Assembly: GCA_035578905.1 (NCBI GenBank)
Contig: JAQJVL010000277.1
Location: 248,001-312,000 of the forward strand
DNA: 64,000 nucleotides
Origin: Stictocephala bisonia
Taxonomy: Eukaryota; Arthropoda; Insecta; Hemiptera; Membracidae
Direction: 5' to 3'
The notes under the pieces are model-generated. The model searched no databases. It was not told the DNA's origin and saw only the letters and a program-made list of their open reading frames with translations. Each line of letters begins with the position of its first letter. The stretch's first letter is position 1. The position numbers and the translations under genes were made by a program. Below are positions 46,638 through 60,240 of the stretch, piece after piece.

Positions 46638-46998
46638 TACAGTACAAGTAAACGTCACACAACACAAACTTATTACAATATAAGCACAAATATATTACAA
46701 TACAAGTACAAAATGCACAAATATTATGGTGATCGATCACCATAATATTTGTGCATTCCAACACCACTGAACGTGTATGGGAAGGCGGGTGGGCCAACAC
46801 CACTAAACGTGTACGGGAGGGCAGGTGAGCCAACACCGCTGAACGTGTATGGGAGGGTGGGTGGGCTAATACCAATAAACGTGTATGGGAGGGTGGGTGG
46901 GCCAATACCACTGTACGTGTATTGTGCTGTAATATATTTGTGCATTTTGTGCTTATATTGTAATAAGTTTGTGTTGTGTGACGTTTACTTGTACTGTA
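46638..46998. mobile_element. TA-flanked MITE carrying minisatellite locus F and a 46-bp palindrome
   Basis: The terminal repeats are identical over 46 bp (46640-46685 and 46951-46996), beginning CAGTACAAGTAAACGTCACA, with TA on both outer sides. This fits a Tc1/mariner-type MITE. Inside is a perfect 46-bp palindrome centred at 46734/46735 (half-site ends GGTGATC|GATCACC). Next to it, at 46758-46922, are about five units of the ACGTGTATGGGAGGGTGGG minisatellite. A TGCACAAATAT motif occurs both next to the palindrome and near the right arm. Open frames of 73-130 codons here are by-products of the symmetry. Confidence 0.8.
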
Positions 46999-47099
46999 TA
47001 TGTACCAACACATATGCTAATTAAAAAACTATCACTTATTAGTACAGTATTCTAAATAACAATATTACTAATTGAATTCGTCTTTTATTCTGAATCTAA

Positions 47100-47310
47100 C
47101 AGTTTTTGCCTGTTCACAAAGTTCAAGGGACCGTAGTATACGTTGCAGCCATGACACTGCGTGCAACAATAGATGAGCGTGAAGATCGCCACACAAAGCG
47201 AGTTTCCGCGAGTAGCTGAGGCTGAGATAATGAAGCTGCGCTGATAGCGGCAGACGAGCGCTAATGACGTCATCACCGTGATGATGGGACGGTACTCCGC
47301 TTTACTCCGG
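47100..47310. promoter_or_regulatory. CpG-richer patch with a CRE palindrome
   Basis: The segment is less AT-rich than its surroundings (GAGCGTGAAGATCGCC, GCGGCAGACGAGCGC) and contains ATGACGTCAT (47263-47272), a perfect CRE. It lies at the 3' side of the Penelope-like remnant. It could be a promoter, or simply a fragment of another element. No exon is evident. Confidence 0.25.
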
Positions 47311-47510
47311 GAAACACATAGATTATGGAGTAACTGGATTTTTACTGAAGAAAAATATCAAAAATATCTCCCGTCACTAGAAACAAGTTTCAGTATGGTG
47401 AAGAAACTAAACTATAAGAATCTTCTGCTGTATATTCTTGATAGAACTGGTTTGGTTGTAAATAGAAAGTCATTTTATAGTAAATTCCACAAATTTAATT
47501 TTCATCAAAA

Positions 47511-47564
47511 GTTCTTTCGCCGGTTAAGGCATCTTCAGCTGTAAATACAGTATAAACAGAAAAC
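47511..47564 (-). ncRNA. Candidate hammerhead ribozyme of a Penelope-like element
   Basis: Read on the minus strand, the 54 nt contain the core elements in order: GTTTTC (stem III strand and possible cleavage position), a stem-loop CTGT...ACAG, then CTGAAGA (fits CUGANGA), a short stem GCC-TTAACC-GGC preceded by one unpaired T, then GAAA and GAAC closing stem III. Penelope-like elements are known to carry minimal hammerhead ribozymes near their termini. This one lies about 100 nt past the stop codon of such an element. The stems are short, and stems I and III compete for the same base, so the copy may be inactive. Confidence 0.5.
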
Positions 47565-47659
47565 ATATGTGAATAAAAATGGCAAAAAAATCACATGTAA
47601 AACATTAAAACAGGGCCGTGGTTAAATTAAATTTAAGTGGCTAAGTTTGATAAAAATTA

Positions 47660-50067
47660 TTATGAATTAAAATACGGTTTAGAGTTTTCAATTTTCGATG
47701 ATATTTCATCTTTAATTAAAGATAAAAATATATTACTAGAATTTAGAGACGGTTGGAAAATACATTCATCTTTCAAAACTGCCATTCATGCACTTTCAAT
47801 TTGGTTTCTTTTGATCCATTAAGGTTTATTTAAATTTACACTTAAAGAATTAAAATTTATATCATGTTTTCCATTAATAGCATGTTCAGCTAATTTTTAT
47901 TTTTCTATATTTTCTCTTTTATAATTGTTAAATGTGTTCATTTATTCTTTTTGAAATTGGTGTTGAAGTTTGACCTATATCAGTTTTATTGCAATGACCA
48001 TCAATTTTATATACAGTATTACATTTTTTTGTTTCTTGATATTTCTTTTTCGGTTTTAATTTAGTTAAATGGCTTCATAGAATGTTGGACGAATTAAATA
48101 CAGTTCGGATGTTAAATTTTTAATTAACTTTACGATTTTTTTCAGATATTCCTGTTACATAAGGAATCGTAACTGTTGTTAGAGTTTTCTGTTGTTCACA
48201 ATTATTATTTATAGTGTAGCTTTTGTATTTTCTTTTCGTTTTTTCAATAATTCCTCTAGGATAATCATTTTTAATCAACAGATCTGTAGTATCTTTTTCT
48301 TCAAGTATTTTTTCTTTCTTATCTGTGACTATCGTACCAATCCTTTTAAATAAACTTTGTACAAGACCAATTTTAACATGCTGAGGATGGTTTAAATTAT
48401 AATTTAGATGCTGTTCACTGAAATTTTTTTGTGAAAAAGAGAAGTCTTAATTTTGTTTTCATTTGTCTTAGTAATTAAAACGTCCAGAAAAGGAATTTCT
48501 CCATTAACTTTATGTTCAATAGTGAATTGTATTGTCAGTCTTATTTTATTTATATATGTTAAAAATTCATTCTGTATGTTCAATATTTCTCCCCAAACAC
48601 AAAAGATATCATCAATATACCTTAACCAAATGTTGAGTTTCAAATTTTCCAATGTTCAAAAACAATGTTTTCAAAGTGATCCATAAAAATATTAATAATT
48701 ATAGGACTGAGTACACCACCTATAGGTAGACCTGAAACTTAATTGTAAAATTTTGTTTCTATTTGAAAATAATTATGGCTTACACATACAGTGACTAGTT
48801 CCATTATGCAATCGACAGAGAGGTTTGTTCTTGTTTTAAGACTATTGTCATTTTTTAGGAGTGTTTTAATCAAATTTAATGCTTCAGGGACAGGTAAATT
48901 TGTAAATAGACTATTGACGTCATAACTAACCATAATGTCACTGGATGTAACAGTAACTTCTTTGATTTCAGTAATAAAATCTTCAGAGATTTTAATGTAA
49001 GATTGAGCTTGTCCAAACAACGGATTCATTATTGGTAACAAATATTTAGACAACTTGTACGATGGAGAATCTATGGAACTAACTATTTGACTTAGAGGAA
49101 TTAGGTCCTTATGAAGTTTTGGTAGTCCATAAAAATGAGGTGGTTTTGAATGTTATGGGCTTAACTTAAGAACAAGAGGTTTACCAATTTCATTTTCGTA
49201 ATTGTTAAGTACACATTTTATGTCTTTTTCAATTTTAAGTGTAGGATCTTTGTTTAGTGAAAATGTATTCATCACAATTAATGAGATTTTTTATTTTACT
49301 ATCGTAATCTTCTTTTTCTAAAATGACAGTAACTTTTCCTTTATCAGCAGGAACAATAACTATGGACTCATCCGTTTTTAATGATTTAAGAGCTTTCAGC
49401 TCTGTAAGAGTTAAGTTATTTTTAGGTTGTTTTGAGTTTTCCAATGTTTTAAGGATCAAGGAACGGTGGTAATCTATATGTTCAGAAGGTAATAAATTAG
49501 CAGCTGAATCAATTGGCATAACCATGTCAAAATTTGAAAAGTGCGTATTTGACACAGAAAAGTTAAGACCTTTGTTTAATAAGTTCAACTCACAATCTGT
49601 CAACACTTATTTAGAAAGGTTTACAACAAATTGATTGGTTTCTGATTGGTTTATGTCAGAGGATGATGAATTAGTTTCAGTAAAAGGCATGATATCTTAT
49701 TTATGGTACAAAGCCTCTGAATTTTTAATACTTATTTAGTAAATACATTATGTACGGTATCACTAACCATATCAAATGTTTCACTTTGAAAAACATCAAA
49801 CTAAATAAAATATAATCCATGAATACATTTGAGATATGTACTAACATTGTCTCTAAGTTGATACCAGTTTTTAATATCTTCTGTCAACCAAAGTTTTTTA
49901 GTTTTAATGAGAGCAGAATTTGATGAACGAGATTTGGAATTAATTTTGATCTGAATATAGTTAGGAAAAATGTTTAACTTACGGCATTGATTACTGTGCC
50001 AAATATTTTGTACTAAAAATAAGAATCTTGTTTGTTTAGTTTCTTGAGTTGGGTACTGTGGATTTAT
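47660..50067 (-). pseudogene. Penelope-like reverse transcriptase with C-terminal GIY-YIG, broken
   Basis: Reading the minus strand in shifting frames gives nearly the whole protein. N-terminal region: CRKLNIFPNYIQIK, 50067-49801. Then SLNKGLNF-type start of the conserved region near 49600; VIVPADKGKVTVI near 49350; PHFYGLPKLHK near 49120; SYDVNSLFTNLPV near 48925; SGLPIGGVLSP near 48720; the catalytic RYIDDIF box near 48620; GEIPFLDVLI near 48490. A degenerate GIY-YIG follows (TVYKIDGHC, TDIGQT, KRINEH) at 48023-47930, with Asp where Tyr of YIG is usual. Disabling changes include stops at 49801-49803, 49607-49609, 49153-49155 and 48739-48741 (where the family usually has Gln) and frameshifts near 49690, 49255, 48650 and 48430. 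The protein would copy element RNA and nick the target; this copy cannot make it. The domain order is unmistakable. Confidence 0.92.
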
Positions 50068-52650
50068 CTATTTAGTAAGCACACAAATTCACAACTCCCT
50101 CACATATTAAGTTACCGACAGACAAAATGAATACGTGCACATTTTAGTATACTTTTGATATTCATCCGCAATTAGTAATATTTTGCAAGAAGTTAGTCAG
50201 GAATTTTTAATATCCCCAAAACTGATCTCATTGAGTCGAGTATTATATCGTATATTTTAACTAGAGATGTTAGCTTATACATTTAATAAAAAGTTAAATC
50301 TATTATCAGTTACATAACGTTGTTTATGTATAATCTGCAATCTGTTAGATCAATGTAAATGACTAAATCTAATCGAATATTACATTTACAAGACCACCGT
50401 CTAAGTAGCGTCAGTACCGTGGGTGTGTTCCACCATCAGTTTATAATTGTTCGACTAAATTCAATTCACCTTATCTCATTGGATTCTTCACGTCAAAATA
50501 ATTTACTAAGTTGGTAATATGTCGTATATATTATAAGTAGTAGTAATAATAGATTCTTAAAAAACATATTATCGAAGCCCACTTCTGGTGTTAACCCATC
50601 GATGTATACTCTAATGTTATATTAGTATACATCGATTTTAGATATTTTAGCAGTAATGATCTTTTATTTAAATGAGATTATTTTCTGTTTATGAGATTAT
50701 TTTCTGCTTATTTTAGTGTCGATGATACCAGTCTAATCAACATGCGTAGACTATGATGAGTAGTCGATGAGAAGCTGATGGGGTTGGGACGTGTGGATAC
50801 TAACATACCAACATTCTTGAGTTGGCGCTGTCTAGACACAGAAGGGAATGTAAGGATTCTACAGTATGTTGCAGGGCTGCCAACATACATTATAAACAAC
50901 GTGCTATTTGTACACATTGATATATAGAGTACATTTGGTATAATCTTGGAAAAAGAATAAATTGCGAAATAATAGATCATATGCGCGATCTTAAAACTAA
51001 CTCCTTTAAGACTTGAGTCGCGCAGCTCACGGTTGAAACCTGGTCAGGGGTTTCAACCCCTCCCCCCCACTCCCATCGTCCTGCTCACACTCACACGCTC
51101 CACTCCCTTTAAAAAATAAGTTAAAAGTAAATTAAAATTTACAAAATAATCTCAACACTAAGAACACACTCAGAATTGCCAAGTAATAAAAACCATGAAA
51201 GACGCAGTTGTTACCGTAAAGAGTATGAGTATTTCCATTATACGTACGTTAAAAATACTATTTTAAACGTACGTTAAAAAAAGAGAACATAAATTTTTCT
51301 TATTCTTAAAATTTGCTAAGCCAATTAATGTACCCGTATAAAAAGTATCTCATTTGTTAATTCAGGTTATAAAAAACCGTGTGCCCAATGCTATCCAAAT
51401 TATTTCAGCCTTTTTGCATTATTGAGTACAGGCATCCAAACTTTCACATGTACATTAGAAAGATTGAAAAAGTGGCTCATATTAAAACAAAAACAAAATT
51501 TGTAAAAATTTACCTTTTTTTATCAGTTGTACAATCTTGTTTTTATTTATCTATTATTCTTTCCTTTGCATTTATGAGAGTAAAATAATCAATTTAAAAC
51601 AACATTTTATCAATGCCGATCTGTTTTGTTCTTACAAAAAATCAGTGAAGTATGATTGTTATAAAGCAACTGGAATCGATTTCAAAATGTTATTTGATGA
51701 TCGGCGAAGAGCTCCAGATATTTTATTTTAGGCAAGTGTCATTAATTCATGGATTATTATAATATATCTCTAAATATATCATTAAAATACACTAAGTGTG
51801 GTACATTACAATTGAGATGTATTCAATTAATTGATAAAATATAACATAGCTCTACAATTATTTGATATTTATTTCACAAGGTCCATATTTTGGTTAATTT
51901 TTAAAAGTTTAATAACGAATCGATAAGTATATAATTAACAGTGCCAGGTTAACTCCAGATAAGTTATAACAGCACGAGCCAGGTGGTTGTCGGCACCAAG
52001 CCAAGATGACCAACAGTTGGCCCTCGTCTGACCCAACAGTTGGGACAATTGAGTCATTACTTGTCTGACCATCGTCCAACAGAGGAAGCGATCACATCGA
52101 CGGCCGTCTGTCCATCCCTTGCTCGTCTTCTACAGCCCATATCCGGCTATTACTTCAACTGTCATCTAACCGATCAAGCGTACACTTTAGGTCACAAATC
52201 AGCTTGATATTTATATTTCCAGTGAAAGTTTTTAAAGTATTAAATATAACTTTTATAAAATAATACTTATTGGTTAACAACAGTTAATTTTTATTTTATT
52301 GCCAAGCAAGTCTACTGAATTAAGAGTCAACAGTTAAGAATGTTATGTTTGCATGTTTAAGAACGTAACAATTATATTTCGTAATAAGGACATATTATAC
52401 TGGATACAGTACTAAAAGGAAATATATATATTCTGCCAACTACGAGCACTTCATCTATAGAATATAGCTACAGTATCTAGGACTGCATGAGTACATTATG
52501 TTGCTTTAACTTACATATTGTGGACAAAAATATCATTGACTGACAGTCAACACCTCAATATATAGAAATTCAAGTTTAAAATTTTAAAGTATGCTCAAGT
52601 ATGGGTATCCAGAAAGTGACTTTAAGTATGGAGAGAGGATATTTCATAAG
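50068..52650. other. Non-coding stretch with two hairpins
   Basis: No gene recognised. A dyad lies at 50598-50636 (ATCGATGTATAC with GTATACATCGAT, plus inner TAAT/ATTA). A 10-bp perfect hairpin lies at 51031-51058 (GGTTGAAACC with GGTTTCAACC), followed by a C-rich tract. 51950-52150 is less AT-rich but has no usable frame. Small frames at 50708-50980 (minus), 51379-51588 and 51537-51731 match no family I know. Confidence 0.4.
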
Positions 52651-53090
52651 TCAATCAAATCAAATAAAAAAATCGGTTTATTCCCAAAAAAAGAGAGTAC
52701 AAAATTAACAATATAAAATATAACTGAGAATGATCCTCTCATGGGCTAAAGCCTATGCGAGAGGACCGAGTAATTATCAGTAAAACTGTTTCCTGGTGAA
52801 TGGAAAACTTAAAGAAAATAATAAATAAAAAAAACACTTAATATGAAATACAGATAACAAATACAAAATAAACTACTCATACCAGAGGCCGCAGGAGAAA
52901 ATAACAAATAATAATGATAATGATAATATTATATATAAGAAAGGAAGAAACAGAAAAATATTACACACTCAGACAGAAAGACACGTACTCATGCGCGAAC
53001 AGACACTCATACACTAATGCGCTCACAGACGCATATACACATATATGCGCACAAATGCACACGCACTCACAAACGCATACGCACACATAC
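52651..53090 (-). mobile_element. Possible LINE 3' end, minus orientation
   Basis: The left edge has TCAATCAAATCAAATAAA directly before AATCGGTTTATTCCC. This is the look of a short-period 3' tail of a non-LTR retrotransposon inserted in minus orientation. ATGGGCTAAAGCCTATGCG near 52740 forms a small dyad (GGGCTAAAGCC). The right part (52960-53090) degrades into CA-rich cryptic simple sequence. No reverse transcriptase remains, so the class is uncertain. Confidence 0.35.
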
Positions 53091-53250
53091 TCAAATCAAA
53101 TCAAATCTGTTATTGCCAGAACATAACAATGTATAGCAATACACATACATTGTTTACCATTGACACTAAAATCGTACTCTCGTATTAAATAGAATTTTCT
53201 TGAATTAGGAAGAAAGATTGAGGAGTTTTCAAAACTAGATTTTCAACAAG
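53091..53250 (-). mobile_element. Second possible LINE tail
   Basis: TCAAATCAAATCAAATC, three tandem TCAAA-type units, runs into TGTTATTGCCAGAACATAAC. It resembles the tail at 52651 and suggests a second, truncated 3' end. The right limit is a guess. Confidence 0.3.
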
Positions 53251-54664
<1,414 letters not shown>

Positions 54665-57600
54665 CACATACGAGCATTTACTCACGCACACGTACAAGAC
54701 ACTAACGAACACTTGCACCCACACCTGCAATGTTCTTCAACCGCTCATATAATCAAAGTACATTCAAGCTCTAAATTATATATAAATGGAACTCATTAAT
54801 TTGTCAACCTCTAATCTTCCTAAATTAATTACCCAGTTATTTATTAATTTTTTATATATAAATCATCATCCGAATATCTTACGAAGGCAGGTAATTTAGT
54901 GAACAGAATATTTGAAACATAAAACGAGCTTGTTAAATTAGCTGATTTAGGCAGTCTAGGAACTCTTATACCTACATTTACCGCGGTTCAAGTTGGATAA
55001 TTATGACCGATAATAGTGAACATATTATTTTTGTTTTTAAATATGTACAATAGTAAACACCTTATGTAAAGCTGATTGATCGAAAGACTTTCATTTCATC
55101 AAACAGAAACTCTGTAGGAAACCTACGACATTTATTTAGAGCAGTTTTCATAACAGCCTTCTGAGTTAAGTGACTCCCTAAAAGAGACGTGTTGGCATGG
55201 TATAATGCTGAGATTCAAGATGAAATTTATATTTGTATATTAAGTGGCTTCAATTGTAATTAGTTGTGTTTATGGAGTGTAAAAAGGTAAAATAATTATC
55301 GTCTTTAAAAATAAGATTGCAACCTTTTGACTTTAACTTATTAGATACATTATCATAATTTTGTACTTGAAATTATGTAAATGGACCATGAACCAAAACT
55401 GTTCATGTGTACACGGTTATGAGCCACATGTGGTATCTCCAACATCTGACTTTGACAAGGCAGTTAGGTAAAAGTTGTTTCCAGCTGTACCAGAGTTGAT
55501 TATTCCTGTACGCTCCTTGAATGAACATGGGGATATGATCCCATATCTCATTTATGATCTCCATCAACGTCTAAAAAGTTGAATTGCAACTTATAAACGA
55601 AGTGTTCAACATATTTTAAGAGGAGTTTTTGTTCGAAAGTTTCTCTCGAGGCATTCATAATACTCAGTAATTCTTCATAATTAGCTATTTTTGTGCAAAC
55701 TTCGTGACTTTTCTTAGGCTTATGAATTCCACATCCTCCACTCAAGCCACCGTAACTCATACAGATAGATGCGACCGGTTGACTATTGTTGCAATTGCAT
55801 TTCCAGGAAGAGGCCAGTGGTCAGTGAATCTGTTCTGCTGTCGTGTGGATTGTCCAAATGCCAGAACGCACGTCCCGGAGTCTCCGATCTTCCGCATAGT
55901 TGAGAAGCATTCACGTTCCTCTTCTTCGACACGATACTGTGTCGCCAGTCATGCAGCCGTGTCCTTCTGAATCCGCATCTCCCTTACAATGGCATTCTTG
56001 GTACATAGCTGTGAAAATTAATTGGTCCAGATATATATTTAGAAATAAATTATACCATTCATCAAAGTAAACCTAGAAATAAACCGGTGATCACGAACAT
56101 AACTGACTAACGTGTGGTGAGCCTTAAAGTAAGTTGTAAACATAGAGTGATGAATTGCTTTTTTGACTAATTAGTTGAATAACTTATGTATATGAAGTAC
56201 TTACGAAGGATAAACGAAATAAACATTCAAACTGCATACTTACATTGAGCGAGAAGTAACTGAGATTGATCCTCTTCTGATAGAAACTCGCAGAAAGTAC
56301 ACGCTTTAAGACAGGGAACTGACTAGCAATGATCTAAATCTGAACAGTCTGAGTAAAGTAATTCAGTAACTCAACTGCTATGCAAGATTACAATATGACT
56401 GTAGTTTAGAGAAACCCCATAACTTCCATCATTAACATCATCCCTATAAGTTGGCTCAATATCACATGATTCAATAGTATTGCAATGTAACTAATGATAA
56501 GTATAGATTTTTCAAAAGACTCAAAATATGAATAAAAACTTTATCTTTACATCAAATTATATTTTATAAGTATATCCCTACATAATTCACCTGCAAATAT
56601 AAAACCAGCTGATTGAAGCAACCTAATCAGTCTGCTCTTGATGTGCCCCATAGACAAACAACGGACATATCCACCATACTAAAGTAAACATAAACTGAAT
56701 TTATGCATATACTACATCACTGTAAACCAATTATATGGTAACATTAAAATAACGAAACACATGTGACCGTATCATTTTAGTACGAGTTGCCTACGGTTGA
56801 ACAAGAACGACGAAACGTACATTCGAACGTATCGAATGTAACAGACGTCCAGTATACATGACACTTTAAACCATCTGATCTTAACAAAACTTTTACATTT
56901 ATACGGTTTATTAAGTTAGCGAAAGGCCCTCCCCCCCTACCACACACCTAGATCCTTAACGCAAACTAACTAATCCTATTAAAGTACTAAAATGCACTCA
57001 TATAGACTACGGCTGATTATAGAAAGTAAAACGTGACTTCCACCAGTATCATCAATATAAATGGGAAAACAATCAAAAAAAATAAAGTGCAAATGAGATA
57101 CTGAGCCTGGAGGTGCATCAAACTTGAATCCTTTTATTGCCAACTGAATCTTTTTTCTCATTAAAATATGGAGGTACATAAAGAGCTGGTTGACAATAAA
57201 TATTGAACAATTCATGCTTAGATCCTTCAACAATCGTTTTCTTTCTTCAAACATGCATAGATTTAATGTCATGTTAAACATTAGCAGGAAATAAACATTT
57301 TATAAATATGATGAACTAAAATTTCCCTATTTACAATATATCTAAAGAACATCATCGATATGAAATGCTAGTGGGGTTTTTGCGCTGACAAGTTTTTTTG
57401 TGAGTCAAAAACTTCTCCATTTCTTTTCTACGTCAATCATTCGAATTATCTGGATATAAAATAAAAGGAGATGGCTGCAGAAAAACAAATAGTAACAAAG
57501 GATCCTTTAGTATTTACAAGAGCGTGGTTTGTAGCTGACGACTTGCTAGCCCAACGTCTACGTTCACGCCCGAGTAACAACCCTTCCTCCGACAGGGACG

Positions 57601-60240
57601 AGTAGACTTCAACATTTGGAATACAACAAAAACAACATAATGACCTTGCTAATGTTTTGGAGTGGAGTTCGCAAAGGGGAAGACCTACATGAATAATGTA
57701 CGAAGGAATATAAAATAACCAGCTTTCCCCAGAAACTCTCAGCTTTACAAAAAAACAAGAAAGGAAGCACTTTTGGCTAATTTCTCTTATTTTTCTTGGG
57801 AAGTAATACGTGCTACGAGAACTACATAACAATACCCACTTCAAAAGTATGGTAAATGCTGCGTATGCTAGATTTTCACAATATTCTAGATAACTACGTT
57901 CTCTCCATTTTATCTCAAGACTTGAGTTAATCTATGTTTATATTTATGAGTGGTATATAACATTTTTTAAACCAATTGTCCCAATGGGATACAAATATTG
58001 ATGAAATTAACGCGGTGAAACTAGATGATTTTATCGAAAATGACACACAGAGCAATTATTTTACTGCCCCATTACATTTTAATATACCCTTTCTATAAAC
58101 AATATATTTCAGGTTTTGGTGGTCGCGTGAAATATGGCATTGTTTGATTAATCTAAAAAATTTTTAAAACGATTATATATGATATTAATTTTAGTTTTAC
58201 AGTTTCGTCAAATTAGTCACAACGTTTTGAATCAGTCTCTAGAGGGATTGACCATAGAAACAAGAAACCTTTCCGTTTCATATAGGTCCCATGAATCAAG
58301 TTTTCCTGTACGGAAAAACTAGTTCATGTTCGGTTTTCACAGGTAGCGCCAGTAGTTTGTCTGTCTCTATCTCTGTTCGTCCTTCTCTTATCTCTGTCCA
58401 GCATACGATGATGTGACTAATAGATGAGCTAAGAGTACGCCAAACAGACGTCCGAGCAATAACGGTTATATAGCAGCACAGGCGCGCGTCTACAACAAAT
58501 GCAAATGGATAGTCAATGCTAGGCTTCGGACTGTGGAGTCTTGAGTCCAAGGTGCCATTGCCCAACGGAGCTAACAGTCAGAATATATCGCTCATTGAAT
58601 AAAGTTTATGCACCCATATAAGCTGGTGAGTGAAGCTTTTTTTGCAAAAATAAATTACCCTAGACTATTTGTAGAATCGTTTAAATATTTTTATCTTCTC
58701 TTTCTTCCGATGGGTATTTCTCATCGTCTACAATATACCAGACTACTAGATTTTTCTCTGAATGATTGATATTCCTAGAATAACGATAAGCATTCTTTCT
58801 GTTTGAAGGAGCAAATCAATTGAAAAGAGTAAAAGTAAATTTTTGTAAAACAATATTAGAAAACACCTTGAATCGCAATGCACTCCGGATAAGAGGTTAG
58901 TAAGGTAATTCTGTTTAAAAACCCCTTCATTAATATCTGCAGTTACAACTCTAAGACCGTTACACTATAACGATCTGTTATTACCTGGCCACAATGAGAA
59001 GTCCACGGCCACTTGGCCTTTACGACGACAAACTGTTCATGAAGGGGGACGAGGTGCGGGGGGAGGGGAGCTTGCAGCTCTGATGAGTAGTTAAGTTCAT
59101 CAGGCAGTGACAAAGAGAATGTTATGACTATGTGAATGAGGTGGTCACTGCACTGAAGGTTAGTTATTGTGATATAAATAGTCTTGTTCATGACAAAACT
59201 AAGTTAGAACAATAAAAACGGACAGGTCGGATGCTTATAAATCAATATTTAAATTTTTTATTAACCATCGGGAGCTTTTGAAATGCCCAATTTGCATTAC
59301 TTAATGCATGCAATTTAGCATGTTCTTCTTCTTCATCTTATTAGTTTATTTTGTAAACTGTGACCTAAAAAAACTCCAATAGCTTTTTAGGTCCACCATA
59401 AAATGGTTACCATCATAGGTCCTTGGTCATAATGGTATTAGAGGGCCCGCTTGCACGTATTGATGACCTGGACATATACATTACCAACTAAATCGTAGGG
59501 TCTCTACATGATACGAGACCGCTCACTCGTTCACGTGACTCTGAACACGATATAGCCTTAAACTCCTGAAAGGACATTTATCATATCTCCTACCAAATTC
59601 CTGGTACCAACAGCTCAAGTCAATGCCATGCATATTGGGTACCGGGACAGTTCGCCCTACTTCATACTCACCATGGCTTCCAACTTTAGGGTCCATCAAC
59701 AAAGAATACTGTTTCTACAGAAAATATTGTCCACATAACACTTAGTAGGAATGAGAGCTCAAGGAACATTTTCAAGATTTTAAGTATAGTCTACTCACTG
59801 CAAACCATTTTCTAAATTTTGAGTCACGATGAAAATCAGCAATTTCAGAGTAATTTCAGTAAGGATAAATGTTATAACAGTCAACTCAAGTTCATTGTTC
59901 ATAGTCTTAAACGTTTTAGTTTATCTATGTATGCCTATATATTTTATCTACGGTACGTTAACTTACTTGTTGAATACAATAATTTGTCTAATACTTCTCT
60001 AATGAAATTCACATTATTATTGGGAATAAATATATTTTGTACTGATAAATGGGTACTAATATAGTTTATGTTTTTTAACAAGTAATTCGAAGTTTGTGTC
60101 AAATTGTTTATATAAAAAACTCTATACTGTTCCAAACCGATCGCTGCACTTGCAATTTATGCATTTGATCTGTCATGCCCTTTTTATTTGCGAAGTATGC
60201 CCGTTTGTTGCTAGACTTCCTTGATATTTTATAAATCGAT
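54665..60240. other. Long stretch without a defensible gene
   Basis: The flank of the microsatellite is CA-rich to about 54720; the rest is ordinary AT-rich DNA. Several frames were examined: 55548-55760 (minus, 70 codons, segment FEQKLLLKYVEHFVYKLQF), 56979-57281 (minus, 100), 57446-57844 (minus, 132), 58296-58565 (minus, 89) and 58943-59191 (minus, 82). None shows a known domain or repeat. The first looks most protein-like and could be a lone exon or an element remnant. 58990-59090 has a G-rich tract (GGTGCGGGGGGAGGGGAG). 59390-59700 is less AT-rich (GGGCCCGCTTGCACG) and may be an old repeat. Confidence 0.35.

Larger units (their letters stand above)
47400..50067 (-). mobile_element. Penelope-like retroelement (PLE), nearly full-length but decayed
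   Basis: The span covers the coding remnant, the 3' region with the hammerhead-like core, and some following sequence. The left border is approximate: the sequence becomes CpG-richer below about 47.3 kb, but no target duplication or terminal repeat was identified. No second copy of the ribozyme segment was found upstream of 50.07 kb, so a complete pseudo-LTR pair is not present. Confidence 0.8.

Noticed and set aside
5426..46922. Helitron as carrier of the G-rich minisatellite
   Set aside because: Helitrons may carry minisatellites, but I could not find shared 5' TC and 3' hairpin-CTRR ends around the loci; the one clear carrier has TIRs and TA flanks.
46621..47024. Frames of 73-130 codons on both strands
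   Set aside because: Created by the terminal inverted repeats and minisatellite of the MITE; near-identical termini of the translations reveal the symmetry.
47278..47544. 88-codon plus-strand frame
   Set aside because: It lies antisense to the 3' region of the Penelope-like element and covers the ribozyme-like core; no known domain.
48453..48686. Plus-strand frame of 77 codons
   Set aside because: Antisense of the reverse transcriptase core (RYIDDIF region).
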